NCBI RefSeq assembly: GCF_000281045.1
Contig: NW_008246095.1
Coordinates: 504,616-568,615, forward strand
DNA length: 64,000 bases
Reading direction: 5' to 3'
Source of the DNA: Saprolegnia diclina VS20
Lineage: Eukaryota; Oomycota; Saprolegniomycetes; Saprolegniales; Saprolegniaceae
A model generated the notes under the pieces. It searched no databases and had not been told where the DNA came from. It was given only the letters and a program-made list of their open reading frames with translations. Both the position numbers and the translations under genes were made by a program. Every line of letters starts with the position of its first letter. Positions within the stretch are counted from its first letter, which is position 1. This document shows positions 1 through 8,456 of the stretch, piece after piece.

Positions 1-241
1 GTCATCGCCACCACGCCTGTGCGTATATGCATGCGACGCTTCCTTTGCCGACCCCACAGATTCTGGTAGCCTGAACAAAGGCGCACGGAAGGACGCCATT
101 GTTGTGTGCTGGCAGCAGGAACGCTTTCCAGAGTCGTGATTCGTGGTTCCTGGCCGACTACCGAAATAGTGTATGATTCAGCCAACAACTGATCCGGCAC
201 GCAACTGGTGGATCTAAAAATAGATTCAAAAGATTCGCCCC

Positions 242-1172
242 ATGAAGGCGGCGCCGTCCGAGGGCCTGCCGCTCTACCTCGTCGTGGCCGGCGGCTGCCT
301 CTTGGTGCTCGTCGTCCTCTGGAAGCTCGCGAGCCGACGCGGCCGGCGCCAGTGTATGGGCCATGGCCTGCGACGCCGTCTCATTCGCGACCCTCCTAGA
401 CCATGCCCCGCTCGCCGTCGCCAATGGCACGTTCGCCGAAAACATCCATCGCCGCAAGCACGACCTCAACCGGTATATCGAGACGCTGCAGAGGAAGCTG
501 CAGGTGCGCCAGGCGCAGCTCAAGATGCACGACCACGTTGAAGAGCTCTTGACGGCCCGCGCCGCCATGGAGGCGCAGAGCTACCCGTCCATGGCCAAGG
601 ACGACACGGATAACGACAACGATCCAACCTGGGCCGCGATACTCGCGCGCGGGCGCGAGCTCTATGGCGATGCGTGGGACCACAGCAAGGACGGGGCGCC
701 GCCTCTCAAGTACAATCGACTTGATTAGTGACGTACAGTAGCGTGGATGCTCGTAGGGAGCAAATGCAGTTGCACAAGACGGAGCTACTCGCGTCGGCGA
801 CACCGCGCAAGGATCCCGACGATGTACGCTCGTCTGTCTACGCTTCTCGTGACACCCGTGATGGCGTAGAAGCTCAAGAAGACGATTGCTCGCCAGAACC
901 AAGCTGCCTTGCTCGTCCAGCAGCAGGTGCTTCGCACGGCGCGGAAGGACACGAACCGCCATCCAATGTCCGTCATCCCGGTGGCCCAGAGCCAATGGAA
1001 GTCGCAGCGAAAGTGCGGCGGACGTTCGATGGAGCCCGCGCCGGCGTCGCCTCGCAAGGCCAACGCGGACGGTAAAGGCTGGAGTCGAGGCAACGTCGCT
1101 GCGCCTCCGACGGCGCCAACGCCCGGCGTGCCCAAGCTCAACTTGGCGGCGCTTCGAAGCCAATCAGAGTAA
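242..1172 (+). CDS. Single-pass membrane protein with coiled coil (unknown function), 4 exons
   Basis: I do not recognise this protein. Four exons (242-353, 400-709, 757-823, 870-1172) join in frame through three GT-AG introns of 46, 47 and 46 nt, giving 263 residues. An N-terminal hydrophobic stretch (about residues 9-28) followed by K/R-rich residues looks like a signal anchor. Residues about 50-85 are charged and heptad-like, a probable short coiled coil. The C-terminal third is rich in Pro, Ala and basic residues. The ATG at 242 was chosen because the membrane helix follows directly. The stop lies 47 bp from the stop of the convergent BET gene. Read without splicing, the locus would look like several unrelated short frames. 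The exact phase match at all three junctions is the main support for one gene. Confidence 0.6.
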
Positions 1173-1219
1173 AAGTACTACGCCAATACAAGAGAGTATA
1201 GATGGAGGCTACGTAGTTT

Positions 1220-2069
1220 CTATTCCTTCTGGCGCTTCGATGGCGTCTTCTCGTCCTTCTCCTTGCTCTTTCGCTTGCCCTTCTTCAGTGTCCGGGGCGC
1301 GCTCCCGCCTGGAATGCACTCCTTGACAAACACTTCGATCTCCTTGAACGTCTTGGCGTCAATCGCGTCAATGTTGACGTCGAGCTCGTCCGACGTTTGC
1401 TACGCGTTGCATGAGCGCAGGCGAGGAGGACGAGGTGGTTATCTACCTTGTCGAGCGCCTTGGGGCAGCGCTCCTCGAGCATCTCGACGATCGTGCCGAG
1501 GTCCTTGCTAGAGATCTTGTAAATGTCTTGGCTAAATACAATGCGGTCCTCCAGCGACGGGTCCCTAGCGATCGCTTGTCATCCGGCGTGCACAGGCCAA
1601 GCGCGCTTACGACGACGACGACTTGGACGGCGGGCCATCGTCGAGCTTGAGATGCTTCATCTTGTCGTCGAACTGCTTGGCAAGGCTATGCGCGACGGCA
1701 TAGAGCTCCGAGCCATCCTGCAAGCGAGTGTATTATGAGCGAGCAAGCATTGACGATGATACTGTACCTGGTTGTACAACTTGCAGTTGTCCCAGATAAG
1801 ACGCATGTCCTTGGCAAACTCTTCCGGCTTCTTGTACTCGCCCTTGTTGAGCTTGATGCGGACCGCGCCCATGTCCATGGGCGTCTTGACGACCTGGAGG
1901 TAGTCGTAGAGACCCCACTCCTCCCAGTTCACGCGCTCCCGGAAGGGCTCTGCTCATGGCTTCACGTCAGATGACCCTTCACATACCCAGCGTCGTCCGT
2001 ACCCGAGGCTTCCATCTTGAAGAACTCATCCAAGACGTCCGAGCACAACTTCTTCGTCTCGCCGTCCAT
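1220..2069 (-). CDS. BET-family bromodomain protein (one bromodomain + NET domain), 5 exons
   Basis: A reader of acetylated histones in the nucleus. Exons on the minus strand are 2069-2003, 1949-1768, 1717-1611, 1564-1447 and 1399-1220, with introns of 53, 50, 46 and 47 nt, giving 217 residues. The bromodomain (about residues 20-110) shows the PF shelf, the PMDMG motif and the acetyl-lysine-binding Asn in the CKLYNQ segment. The C-terminal extraterminal (NET) domain follows, with the typical helix (ISSKDLGTIVEMLEE) and the acidic DELDVNIDAID segment, then a Lys-rich tail. Animal BET proteins have two bromodomains; this one has a single domain, as in plant GTE proteins, and is very short. The start at 2069 is the first in-frame ATG before the domain. 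TATCCGGAT sites lie 33 and 67 bp upstream. An extra upstream exon cannot be excluded. Confidence 0.85.
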
Positions 2070-2101
2070 CTTGCCGTCGCAATTTTGCGGAGTTAAATGC
2101 G

Positions 2102-2144
2102 TATCCGGATGAACCAAACCGGCTCCGCCCAGTCGTATCCGGAT
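2102..2144. promoter_or_regulatory. Pair of TATCCGGAT sites upstream of the BET gene
   Basis: TATCCGGAT occurs at 2102-2110 and again at 2136-2144. They lie 33 and 67 bp upstream of the BET start codon at 2069. The same motif lies at similar distances upstream of other genes in the window, so it is a candidate promoter element. Its function is inferred only from position. Confidence 0.4.
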
Positions 2145-2656
2145 ATCCACCAACTCAGCGCCACCCCGACCATGATCGCGCCAAAAGCGCCAACGCTGGG
2201 GTAACCAAGCTCAGCGCAGTCTCGGATGTTTCCGGTGTCACTTCGTTCAAAGCCCAGCATGAGTCTATGCTCGTGAATAGCAGCGGGATGGTACTGGCAA
2301 GCGCTGGCGACCGCCACAACCGAATTTTAGTATGCAGGCGCGTTTCTAGCGTGCCACGTACTAACGGTACGTGAGGTCGTCATACCCAGCTGAGTAATAC
2401 CCGGACCTTGAGCTAGGAAGTTGCTTCGACGAGGTCCTTGTGTGCACAACTTGGCGGTTGGGTTGCAGTGATCCGAAAATACCACATCGCGCGCGCAAGC
2501 TTGATCTTTGTATGCGTGGTTCGATGCGTCGCGCCAATATTTCCGCAAATCAACGGTTATTCCGTGCATTTCCGAAACATCACCCGACATACAAAGTCCA
2601 TGTGATAAAATACAGAGTCGGAATAATTTTTTAATGGCGTTCCGGTTGGTGGATCG

Positions 2657-2666
2657 TTATCCGGAC
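2657..2666. promoter_or_regulatory. TTATCCGGAC site upstream of poly(A) polymerase
   Basis: A TTATCCGGAC copy lies 57 bp upstream of the ATG at 2724. If the motif marks promoters, as at 30481 and 63239, it argues against the earlier in-frame ATG at 2634. Confidence 0.35.
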
Positions 2667-2723
2667 ATCGAACCGGCGGCCAGCACAAGCATTTGCGAAT
2701 TCGGGCCGGAGAGGAAGAAGAGC

Positions 2724-4733
2724 ATGGCCGAGACAAGCGCTGCGGCCGCCATGGTGCTGGAGCAAGCGTACAAGGCGATCCGGACGACGCCGCCCGAGGC
2801 CGCCGACGTCGAGATGAGCGAGAAGCTGCAGGCGTACATGGACGAGCACTTCCCGATGGAGGTCGAGAAGAACATCCAGCGCCGCACGATCATCTTGGGC
2901 GAGCTCCGCAGCATCTTCCGCGCGTGGGTCAAGGACGTGTGCTTGAAGCGCGGTCTTCCCGAGGAGATTGCGAACGAAGCCGGTGGCATCATCCTTGTCT
3001 CGGGCTCGTACCGGCTCGGCGTGAACGAGCCCGGCGCGGATATCGATACGATCTGCGTCGCGCCCAAGTTTGTGACCCGCGACGACTTCTTCTCGTCCCT
3101 AAAGGATATTCTCCTCAAGCACACCAAGGTGACGAACCTCGTCGCCATCGAAGGCGCGATCGTGCCCATCCTTACGTTTGATTATGAAGAAATCAACATC
3201 GATTTGCAAATTGCTATTTTGGAGCGCAATAGCATCCCTGAGAACCTGAACGTGCTCGACGACAACATCCTCGTCGGCGTCGACACGCCCACCGAGAAGA
3301 GTCTCAACGGCCCGCGCGTCACCGAGCTCGTCATCAAGGTACACAGCCTGCCTTCCACCTTTGTCTCATACCTACGCCTTAGCTGACGCCCAACCGCAGC
3401 AGCTTCATTTCGGTCCTCCGCATCGTGCGTCGCTGGGCCAAGAAGCGCGGCCTCTACTCCAACAAGATGGGCTACCTTGGCGGCGTCAACTGGTGCATCC
3501 TCGTCTGCTTCATCAACCAGCTCTACCCGACGGCCGCGCCGTCCACGCTGCTCCTCCGCTTCTTCATGATCTTGACCAACTGGAAGTGGCCGCTCGCGAT
3601 CCAAGTGCGTCCTTTCGTACAATTCTTCTCATCTTATCTCACAATCGTAGCTCTGCAAGACGCACGATGCGCACCTCGGGCTCGAAGTCTGGAACGCCAA
3701 CGTCGGCGGCAACAAGTACCAAGTGATGCCGATCTTGACGCCGGCGTACCCGTCGATGAACTCGTCGTACAACGTGTCGGTGCACTCGCTCAGCGTCATG
3801 AAGGAAGAGTTCAAGCGCGGCCTCGAGGTCGTCAAGACCATCATCAAGGACGGCGGCAGCGACTGGTCGGCGCTCTTTGAGCCGTCGCCGTACTTTGTCG
3901 ACCACCAGCACTACCTCGCGATTGAGATTTACACGAGCAACGTCGACGACCAGGCCGCGTGGTGCGGCTATGCCGAGTCGCGCCTCCGCAAGCTCGTCGA
4001 CAGCCTCGCGTACTACAACCCGCAGCTCTGCCGCCTCCGCGTGCACCCAAAGAAGTTTCCGCTCTCCTTTGCGTCCGACCCCGACGACGAGAAGCACGGT
4101 GGCACGTACTTTCTGGCGTTTGACGTCGACAAGCTCAAGCTGCGCAACTCGAAGGAGATCCACTTGAATGGCGCGGTCGACGACTTCAAGATGAACAGCC
4201 TTTACCGCTGGCCCAAGCGCGTCGACGGCATGGACGTCAAGATCACGCCGGTTGTGTGGAAGAACCTCCCCGAGTTTGTGTTTGAAGACATTGGCGGCAA
4301 GAAGATCGCCAAGGAGATGCGCCAGAAGCTGCTCAAGAAGAAGAAGGAGGACCTCGCCAAGCTCGAAGAGCTCGCGGCCGCCGCGCTCTCGTCGCCGACC
4401 AAGGCGGCTGCGCAAGCCGCGTCCGAGGCGTCGCAAGAAACCGTCGTGGCGGACGACACGGACGAGACGCCGCCCGACAATATGACGCCAGAAGAGACGA
4501 CGGTCGACGTCGCTGCCGAGGTGACGACGGACGAATCAGGCCCGCCGTCCGAGGCGACGTCGCCGACGCCTGCGCCCACGGCGCCGCCCGCCACTGTCAA
4601 GCGGTCGCTCGATGCTGCAATGGCGGCCGCGCCCGAAGCGTCGCCGCCGCCCGAGCCCGTCATGCCCGAGCCCGTCATGCCCGTCGCGTCGCCGCCGAAG
4701 CGCAAGAAGATGAAGATCTCGTTCACCAAGTAA
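2724..4733 (+). CDS. PAP: Nuclear poly(A) polymerase, 3 exons
   Basis: Adds the poly(A) tail to cleaved pre-mRNA 3' ends in the nucleus. Exons are 2724-3338, 3383-3604 and 3651-4733 (introns of 44 and 46 nt), giving 639 residues. The nucleotidyltransferase core shows the G94-S95 motif followed by the paired catalytic aspartates D106 and D108, and a third acidic residue at about D160 in the NIDLQ segment. The central PAP domain and the RNA-binding domain (with NSSYNVS and related motifs) follow. The C-terminus is low-complexity, Ala/Glu/Pro-rich, and ends in a basic KRKKMK cluster that may be a nuclear localisation signal. I chose the ATG at 2724 because the upstream TTATCCGGAC box lies between it and the earlier ATG at 2634. 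Starting at 2634 would add 30 residues that resemble nothing known to me. Confidence 0.93.
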
Positions 4734-5799
4734 CCCCACAAAAATAACTTATAAAAACAAGAGACGCGTGGCAGCCTGAAACCGGTTTGTTGGGATTTTC
4801 GTGGCGCACGGTTGGGAAGGTACCAACCGCAACCCAGAGTGTCGTCGTCGTCCGCTCCTGTCTTTGCTACACGGCTGGTGCTGTATGCTGATACACGCCT
4901 CGGTTGCTCGCACGGCCGTGGAACGGTTGGGCGTGTGGCCAGGTTGCTTGGTTGAAGGAGGCAAGCAGCTGCAGTGGATCGCCTTGAATGGATTGTGTGA
5001 TACAGCCGCAGCCGCTGGGAATATTTCATGGCCATGAAGCCAGGTCACCGGTAGCCAACGTACGACCGCTACGCTCACCGTCGAGCAACAATGCGGTTGA
5101 TGGAGATGCCGACGATACGATATCTGGTATCTGCAAGGCGTGCGTCAACTTTGTTCACCGACGTTGGGTTCAAGGTGGTGACAGCAGTGTGCACGTCCTC
5201 TGCGTCTTTGTATACCGCGGCTACTCGACCTCTGACTCGACGCGGCTCTTCCATTGCTTGCGCTCACAAATGGCTTGCTCTAGACAGGGCGGGTGGGACG
5301 CCAACGCGCGCACTTCTGCTTCGCGCGACCATTACACCATCGCGTTCCAAGCTCGCGTTGACGGTGGGCAAGGCGAGGACGATAGATTGCGATCAGCGGG
5401 TGTCTGCTGTGATGGCTGGTATGGAGCGGCGATGGGATGGTCGCCCGCCTCTTCCAGCGACGACGATGACGATCCGACCACCTGCATCAGCTCCTGTGTG
5501 AGAAATTCGTCGCTTCGAACTTCAGAGTGGCATCTGATACATTTCGTCATATAAAGTTCGACCAGTCTAACCGCCAGGCGTCCGTCAGGTTGGCGGCTAA
5601 CCAGTTGCGGTCCACATTGCCCTTGCATTTGCCGCGTCGCAACCGGTTAACGGTTGGCGCCTGGCGATTTTCGAAAGCCGACTGGACACTCAGATGGCGA
5701 AGCAGGACGATGCGGAATCGAAGATGATTTTCTTGAGCTTCACCCGCCAGCATGGCGGAGGCGCTCACTTCCGATTGTCGCCGCTAGTGCCCAACCAAT
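4734..5799. other. Intergenic region, no supported gene
   Basis: About 1.07 kb between poly(A) polymerase and the cyclin gene. It starts with an A-rich 3' flank (ATAAAA-type runs just after the stop). Open frames of 136 and 188 codons on the plus strand have compositions that look random and match no family I know. Several short palindromes based on GGTTGG/CCAACC are visible, but none makes a recognisable element. Confidence 0.5.
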
Positions 5800-6663
5800 A
5801 TGAAGAGTTTTATGGATCTCACGTGCAACGAAGAGCCTGCGATGAGCGTCGCGTACAGCCTCACGCCCGAGGCGATCGAGGACTCGCTTGCGTACCTGAC
5901 CCGCAACCAGACCAAGTCGCAGCCCAACGCGTCGTACCTCGCGACCGTGCAGGCCGACGGTATGGTCCTCGAGTGGCGCTCGAACGTCGTGAGCTGGATG
6001 ACCAACCTCGCCGGCATGCTCACATTCCAGGTCAAGACGACCGCCCTCGCCCTCAACTACTTTGACCGCTACCTCTCGGTGCGCTCGATTCAGAAAAAGG
6101 ACGTTGAGCTTATCGCAATGGCGTGCGTCCTCGCCGCCTCCAAATTCAACGAGCAGGACGCGCTTACCGTGGTCGAGGCTGTCTCGATCGCGAATGACTA
6201 TAGCGCAGCCGACATTGTGTCGGCCGAGAAGGACCTGCTCAAGGTGCTCGACTGGAAGCTCGTGGCGGCGCTGCCGCACGACTTTCTCGAGAGCTACCTC
6301 GCGCTTCTCGACACCGATGCGACGGTCTTGGACCTCTGCCTCGACCTCCTCTCGCGCACGGCCGAGGACATGAGCCTCCTCGAGTACCTCCCGTCGACAG
6401 TCGCCCTCGCGGTCGTCTCGGTCGCGTGCGACATGCTGCACATGCCCTTCCCGCGCGCTCGCTTTGAGCTCGACGCATCGTTTGGCGTCGTCAAGGAGGC
6501 GGTGTTCGCCCTCGCCCACCCGGCGGCCCCGGTTGAAGTCGAGTGCTCGACGCCGACAGCGCCAAGCAAGCTCAAGCGCTCGGCGAGCCCGAGCGGCGTC
6601 GAGGACGTCTACTCGTACGACTCGCCGGTGTGCATCAAGCGCCAGCGTCTCTACTCGGCGTAA
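5800..6663 (+). CDS. Cyclin (cyclin-box protein, D/G1-like)
   Basis: A regulatory partner of a cyclin-dependent kinase. It is an uninterrupted 287-residue frame. The N-terminal cyclin box (about residues 45-150) is clear: the conserved R..VV.WM helix is followed by the FDRYLS and LIAMACVLAASKFNE signatures, which carry the kinase-contacting residues. A second, weaker cyclin fold (about 155-235) follows. The C-terminal 50 residues are Ser/Pro-rich with Thr-Pro and Ser-Pro sites that could be phosphorylation or degradation signals. No destruction box was noticed near the N-terminus, so a G1/D-like type is more likely than a mitotic B type, but this is inference. An alternative ATG lies 12 bp downstream. 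An AT-rich 3' flank with TATAAATATATA follows the stop. Confidence 0.88.
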   Translation: MKSFMDLTCNEEPAMSVAYSLTPEAIEDSLAYLTRNQTKSQPNASYLATVQADGMVLEWRSNVVSWMTNLAGMLTFQVKTTALALNYFDRYLSVRSIQKKDVELIAMACVLAASKFNEQDALTVVEAVSIANDYSAADIVSAEKDLLKVLDWKLVAALPHDFLESYLALLDTDATVLDLCLDLLSRTAEDMSLLEYLPSTVALAVVSVACDMLHMPFPRARFELDASFGVVKEAVFALAHPAAPVEVECSTPTAPSKLKRSASPSGVEDVYSYDSPVCIKRQRLYSA

Positions 6664-7052
6664 TCTCTCTCGTCGCATCTCTGTCGCTGTGCCGTGCCTT
6701 ATTATTAACACGTTGTCTATCGTCCAACGCCCTATAAATATATACCATTTCTATTTAGACTATCACTAGTCCACACCACAATGACAACTAGTACCAGTCG
6801 GAAATAGCAGTATGCAAAGCACGCCAAGCAGCGCCTACTTTGTTCCTGAAGCCGCGCGAATGCCACGTGTCACAGACGCCAATGCGGATGATGCACTCTT
6901 GGTCTGCAGACGTGGTGTTGCTACCTACCTTCCTTTAGAAGCTGGCTTTTTCTGCAGCGTCGGCCTCTCGTCACGTCGACGAACGACGTCGTAGGCAGAC
7001 CACGCACCGATCGATTCTGGTTGCATCATTCGCACCGACCAGATATTCGTAT
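6664..7052. other. Intergenic region, no supported gene
   Basis: About 390 bp after the cyclin gene. It is AT-richer near 6,700-6,770 and likely holds the cyclin 3' UTR. No coding-like frame or RNA gene is visible. Confidence 0.5.
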
Positions 7053-7258
7053 TTGTGTTCGGGTAGCCATCGACACAGTACTAGACAGCTACAAGATTAT
7101 TGACCTACAGTTCGATTTCGCAAGCTCGTCGGCGCCGTCTTTGCATCGCCGGTGCATGCTATTGTGCGAGTGGGTGCGCCGCTTCGTCGCCGCGTCCTCG
7201 CTGTTGTTCTTGGTCGTTGTTGTTATTGTTGTCTGTTTGAAACGCAAGCTCTTGGATG
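7053..7258 (-). pseudogene. Truncated duplicate of the 3' end of the adjacent TRP/Flc-like gene
   Basis: This stretch aligns with the 3' flank and last coding exon of the gene ending at 8457, in the same orientation. The copies share CACAG..., the AGACAGCTACA.GATTATTGACCTA block and the GTCGGCGCCGTCTTTGC block. On the minus strand it encodes a degraded version of that protein's C-terminus, including KRRTHSHN and KDGADE. A stretch of about 30 bp present in the parent copy is missing, and nothing equivalent to the membrane domain is present. It is therefore a partial segmental duplication, not a gene. Divergence is visible by eye but moderate, so it is not ancient. Confidence 0.75.
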
Positions 7259-7790
7259 ACACGATCGTCGACAGCAAAAAAGACGTCTCCATGCTCTCAC
7301 AGGGCGAGTATTTGGCGCCAGAGAAGACATCAAGAGCAGCGTGTACGTCGCCAAGCCGTTCGTGTCCAGCGACTCGCCCCACACCTTACTTGAAGGTATC
7401 ATTATGTCCGAAGAAGCAAGCCAAGTTGCTGCCAAGTCGCTCAACATGTTGGAGACGCTCCAAGAGCTCTGTGGGACGAACTTTTCTCGGAGTTCCGATG
7501 CCAACGCCAACGGGAAAAAGAAGTTGACAACACAGACAGGGCTTGAACCGGTGTAGTATAGAGAAGGAATCCACCGACTGGACAAAAGGTGGTCGACTAA
7601 ATGCCTGTATCTTGAGGTTTGGGCAAGAACGGCCTTCTCAACAACGGCTTTGAGTGTGACCGTGCCGTTTTGCTGCACCTGAACCCGTTGGCGGTCGAGA
7701 ACGACCACTCAATGTTCACGATCAAGCGCAACCGCACTCAAGAAGCTCTTGGTCAAGCAGTTTGACGCGCGCATGAACCAATTCTGCATG
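7259..7790 (+). pseudogene. Decayed coding remnant of unknown family
   Basis: Plus-strand frames here have coding-like composition (for example KSSVYVAKPFVSSDSPHTL near 7335 and the ECDRAVLLHLNPLAVEN segment near 7650) but are split among frames with no good start. I do not recognise the family. It sits between the partial duplicate of the channel-like gene and a large inverted repeat, so it may have been carried in with them or disrupted by the same rearrangement. Confidence 0.35.
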
Positions 7791-7897
7791 AGTGCACAAT
7801 CATTATGTTATCGTAGTGGCTCTGTGGGTTTTGCACATGAGGAGGTACATTATTGCTAGCAGGCGCACGGCCATACATCGCATCATCACACATGGAC

Positions 7898-8351
7898 AAG
7901 CGGCAATGGCGGCGCATTATCCGGATTAAATGTGCTCGGCGTCGCTGCTCGGCAGCTTGTTGACAAAGTTTGAAGTTTTTCACAGAGTCGCGTGTTTTGC
8001 TCGATATGCATAGCGCATGACGCAGGGAGCCCAAAAACCAAAGAATGGTGCTCGTAGCGTGCCTCCAGCCCGAGTTAGGCGCCGTTCAAGTTGGCGAAAC
8101 TGACTAGTATCACTGTATCAATGTATCAATCGACTACCAGATTGCAACTAACTCAGGCTGTAGGCACGCTACGAGCCCCATTCCTTGGTTTATGGGCTCC
8201 CTGCGTCATGCGCTATGCATATCGAGCAAAACACGCGACTCTGCAAAAAACTTCAAACTTCGTCAACAAGCTGCCGAGCAGCGACGCCGAGCACATTTAA
8301 TCTGGATAATAATGCCCGGATAAAGATGCGCCGCCAGTGCCATTGCCGCTT
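7898..8351. repeat. Imperfect inverted repeat (fold-back element), arms 181 and 204 bp
   Basis: Left arm 7898-8078 and right arm 8148-8351 are inverted copies with a 69-bp spacer. Shared blocks include GGCTCCCTGCGTCATGCGC, TATCGAGCAAAACACGCGAC and CAAGCTGCCGAGCAGCGACG. Identity looks like roughly 85-90%. The right arm carries about 20 extra bases around its GGATAA segment. The left arm contains a TTATCCGGAT box (7917-7926). No transposase frame or clear target-site duplication is visible. It could be a non-autonomous fold-back or MITE-like element, or a local inverted duplication able to form a long hairpin RNA. Confidence 0.8.
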
Positions 8352-8456
8352 CGCTTGCCTACTAGTACTACACCACATCCGGGACAATATCGAGGAAACA
8401 GCTCATTTTTGTGTAACCATCAACACAGTGTATTAGACAGCTACATGATTATTGAC

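Larger units (their letters stand above)
2070..2723. other. Divergent intergenic region between BET gene and poly(A) polymerase
   Basis: About 650 bp with no credible gene. It separates two divergently transcribed genes and carries three copies of TATCCGGA(T/C), two on the BET side and one on the polymerase side. The open frame running from 2508 into the polymerase contains an earlier ATG at 2634, which I regard as less likely to be used. Confidence 0.5.

Noticed and set aside
4988-5554. 188-codon plus-strand frame after poly(A) polymerase
   Set aside because: Amino-acid composition looks random, there is no motif, and it overlaps a 136-codon frame in another phase.
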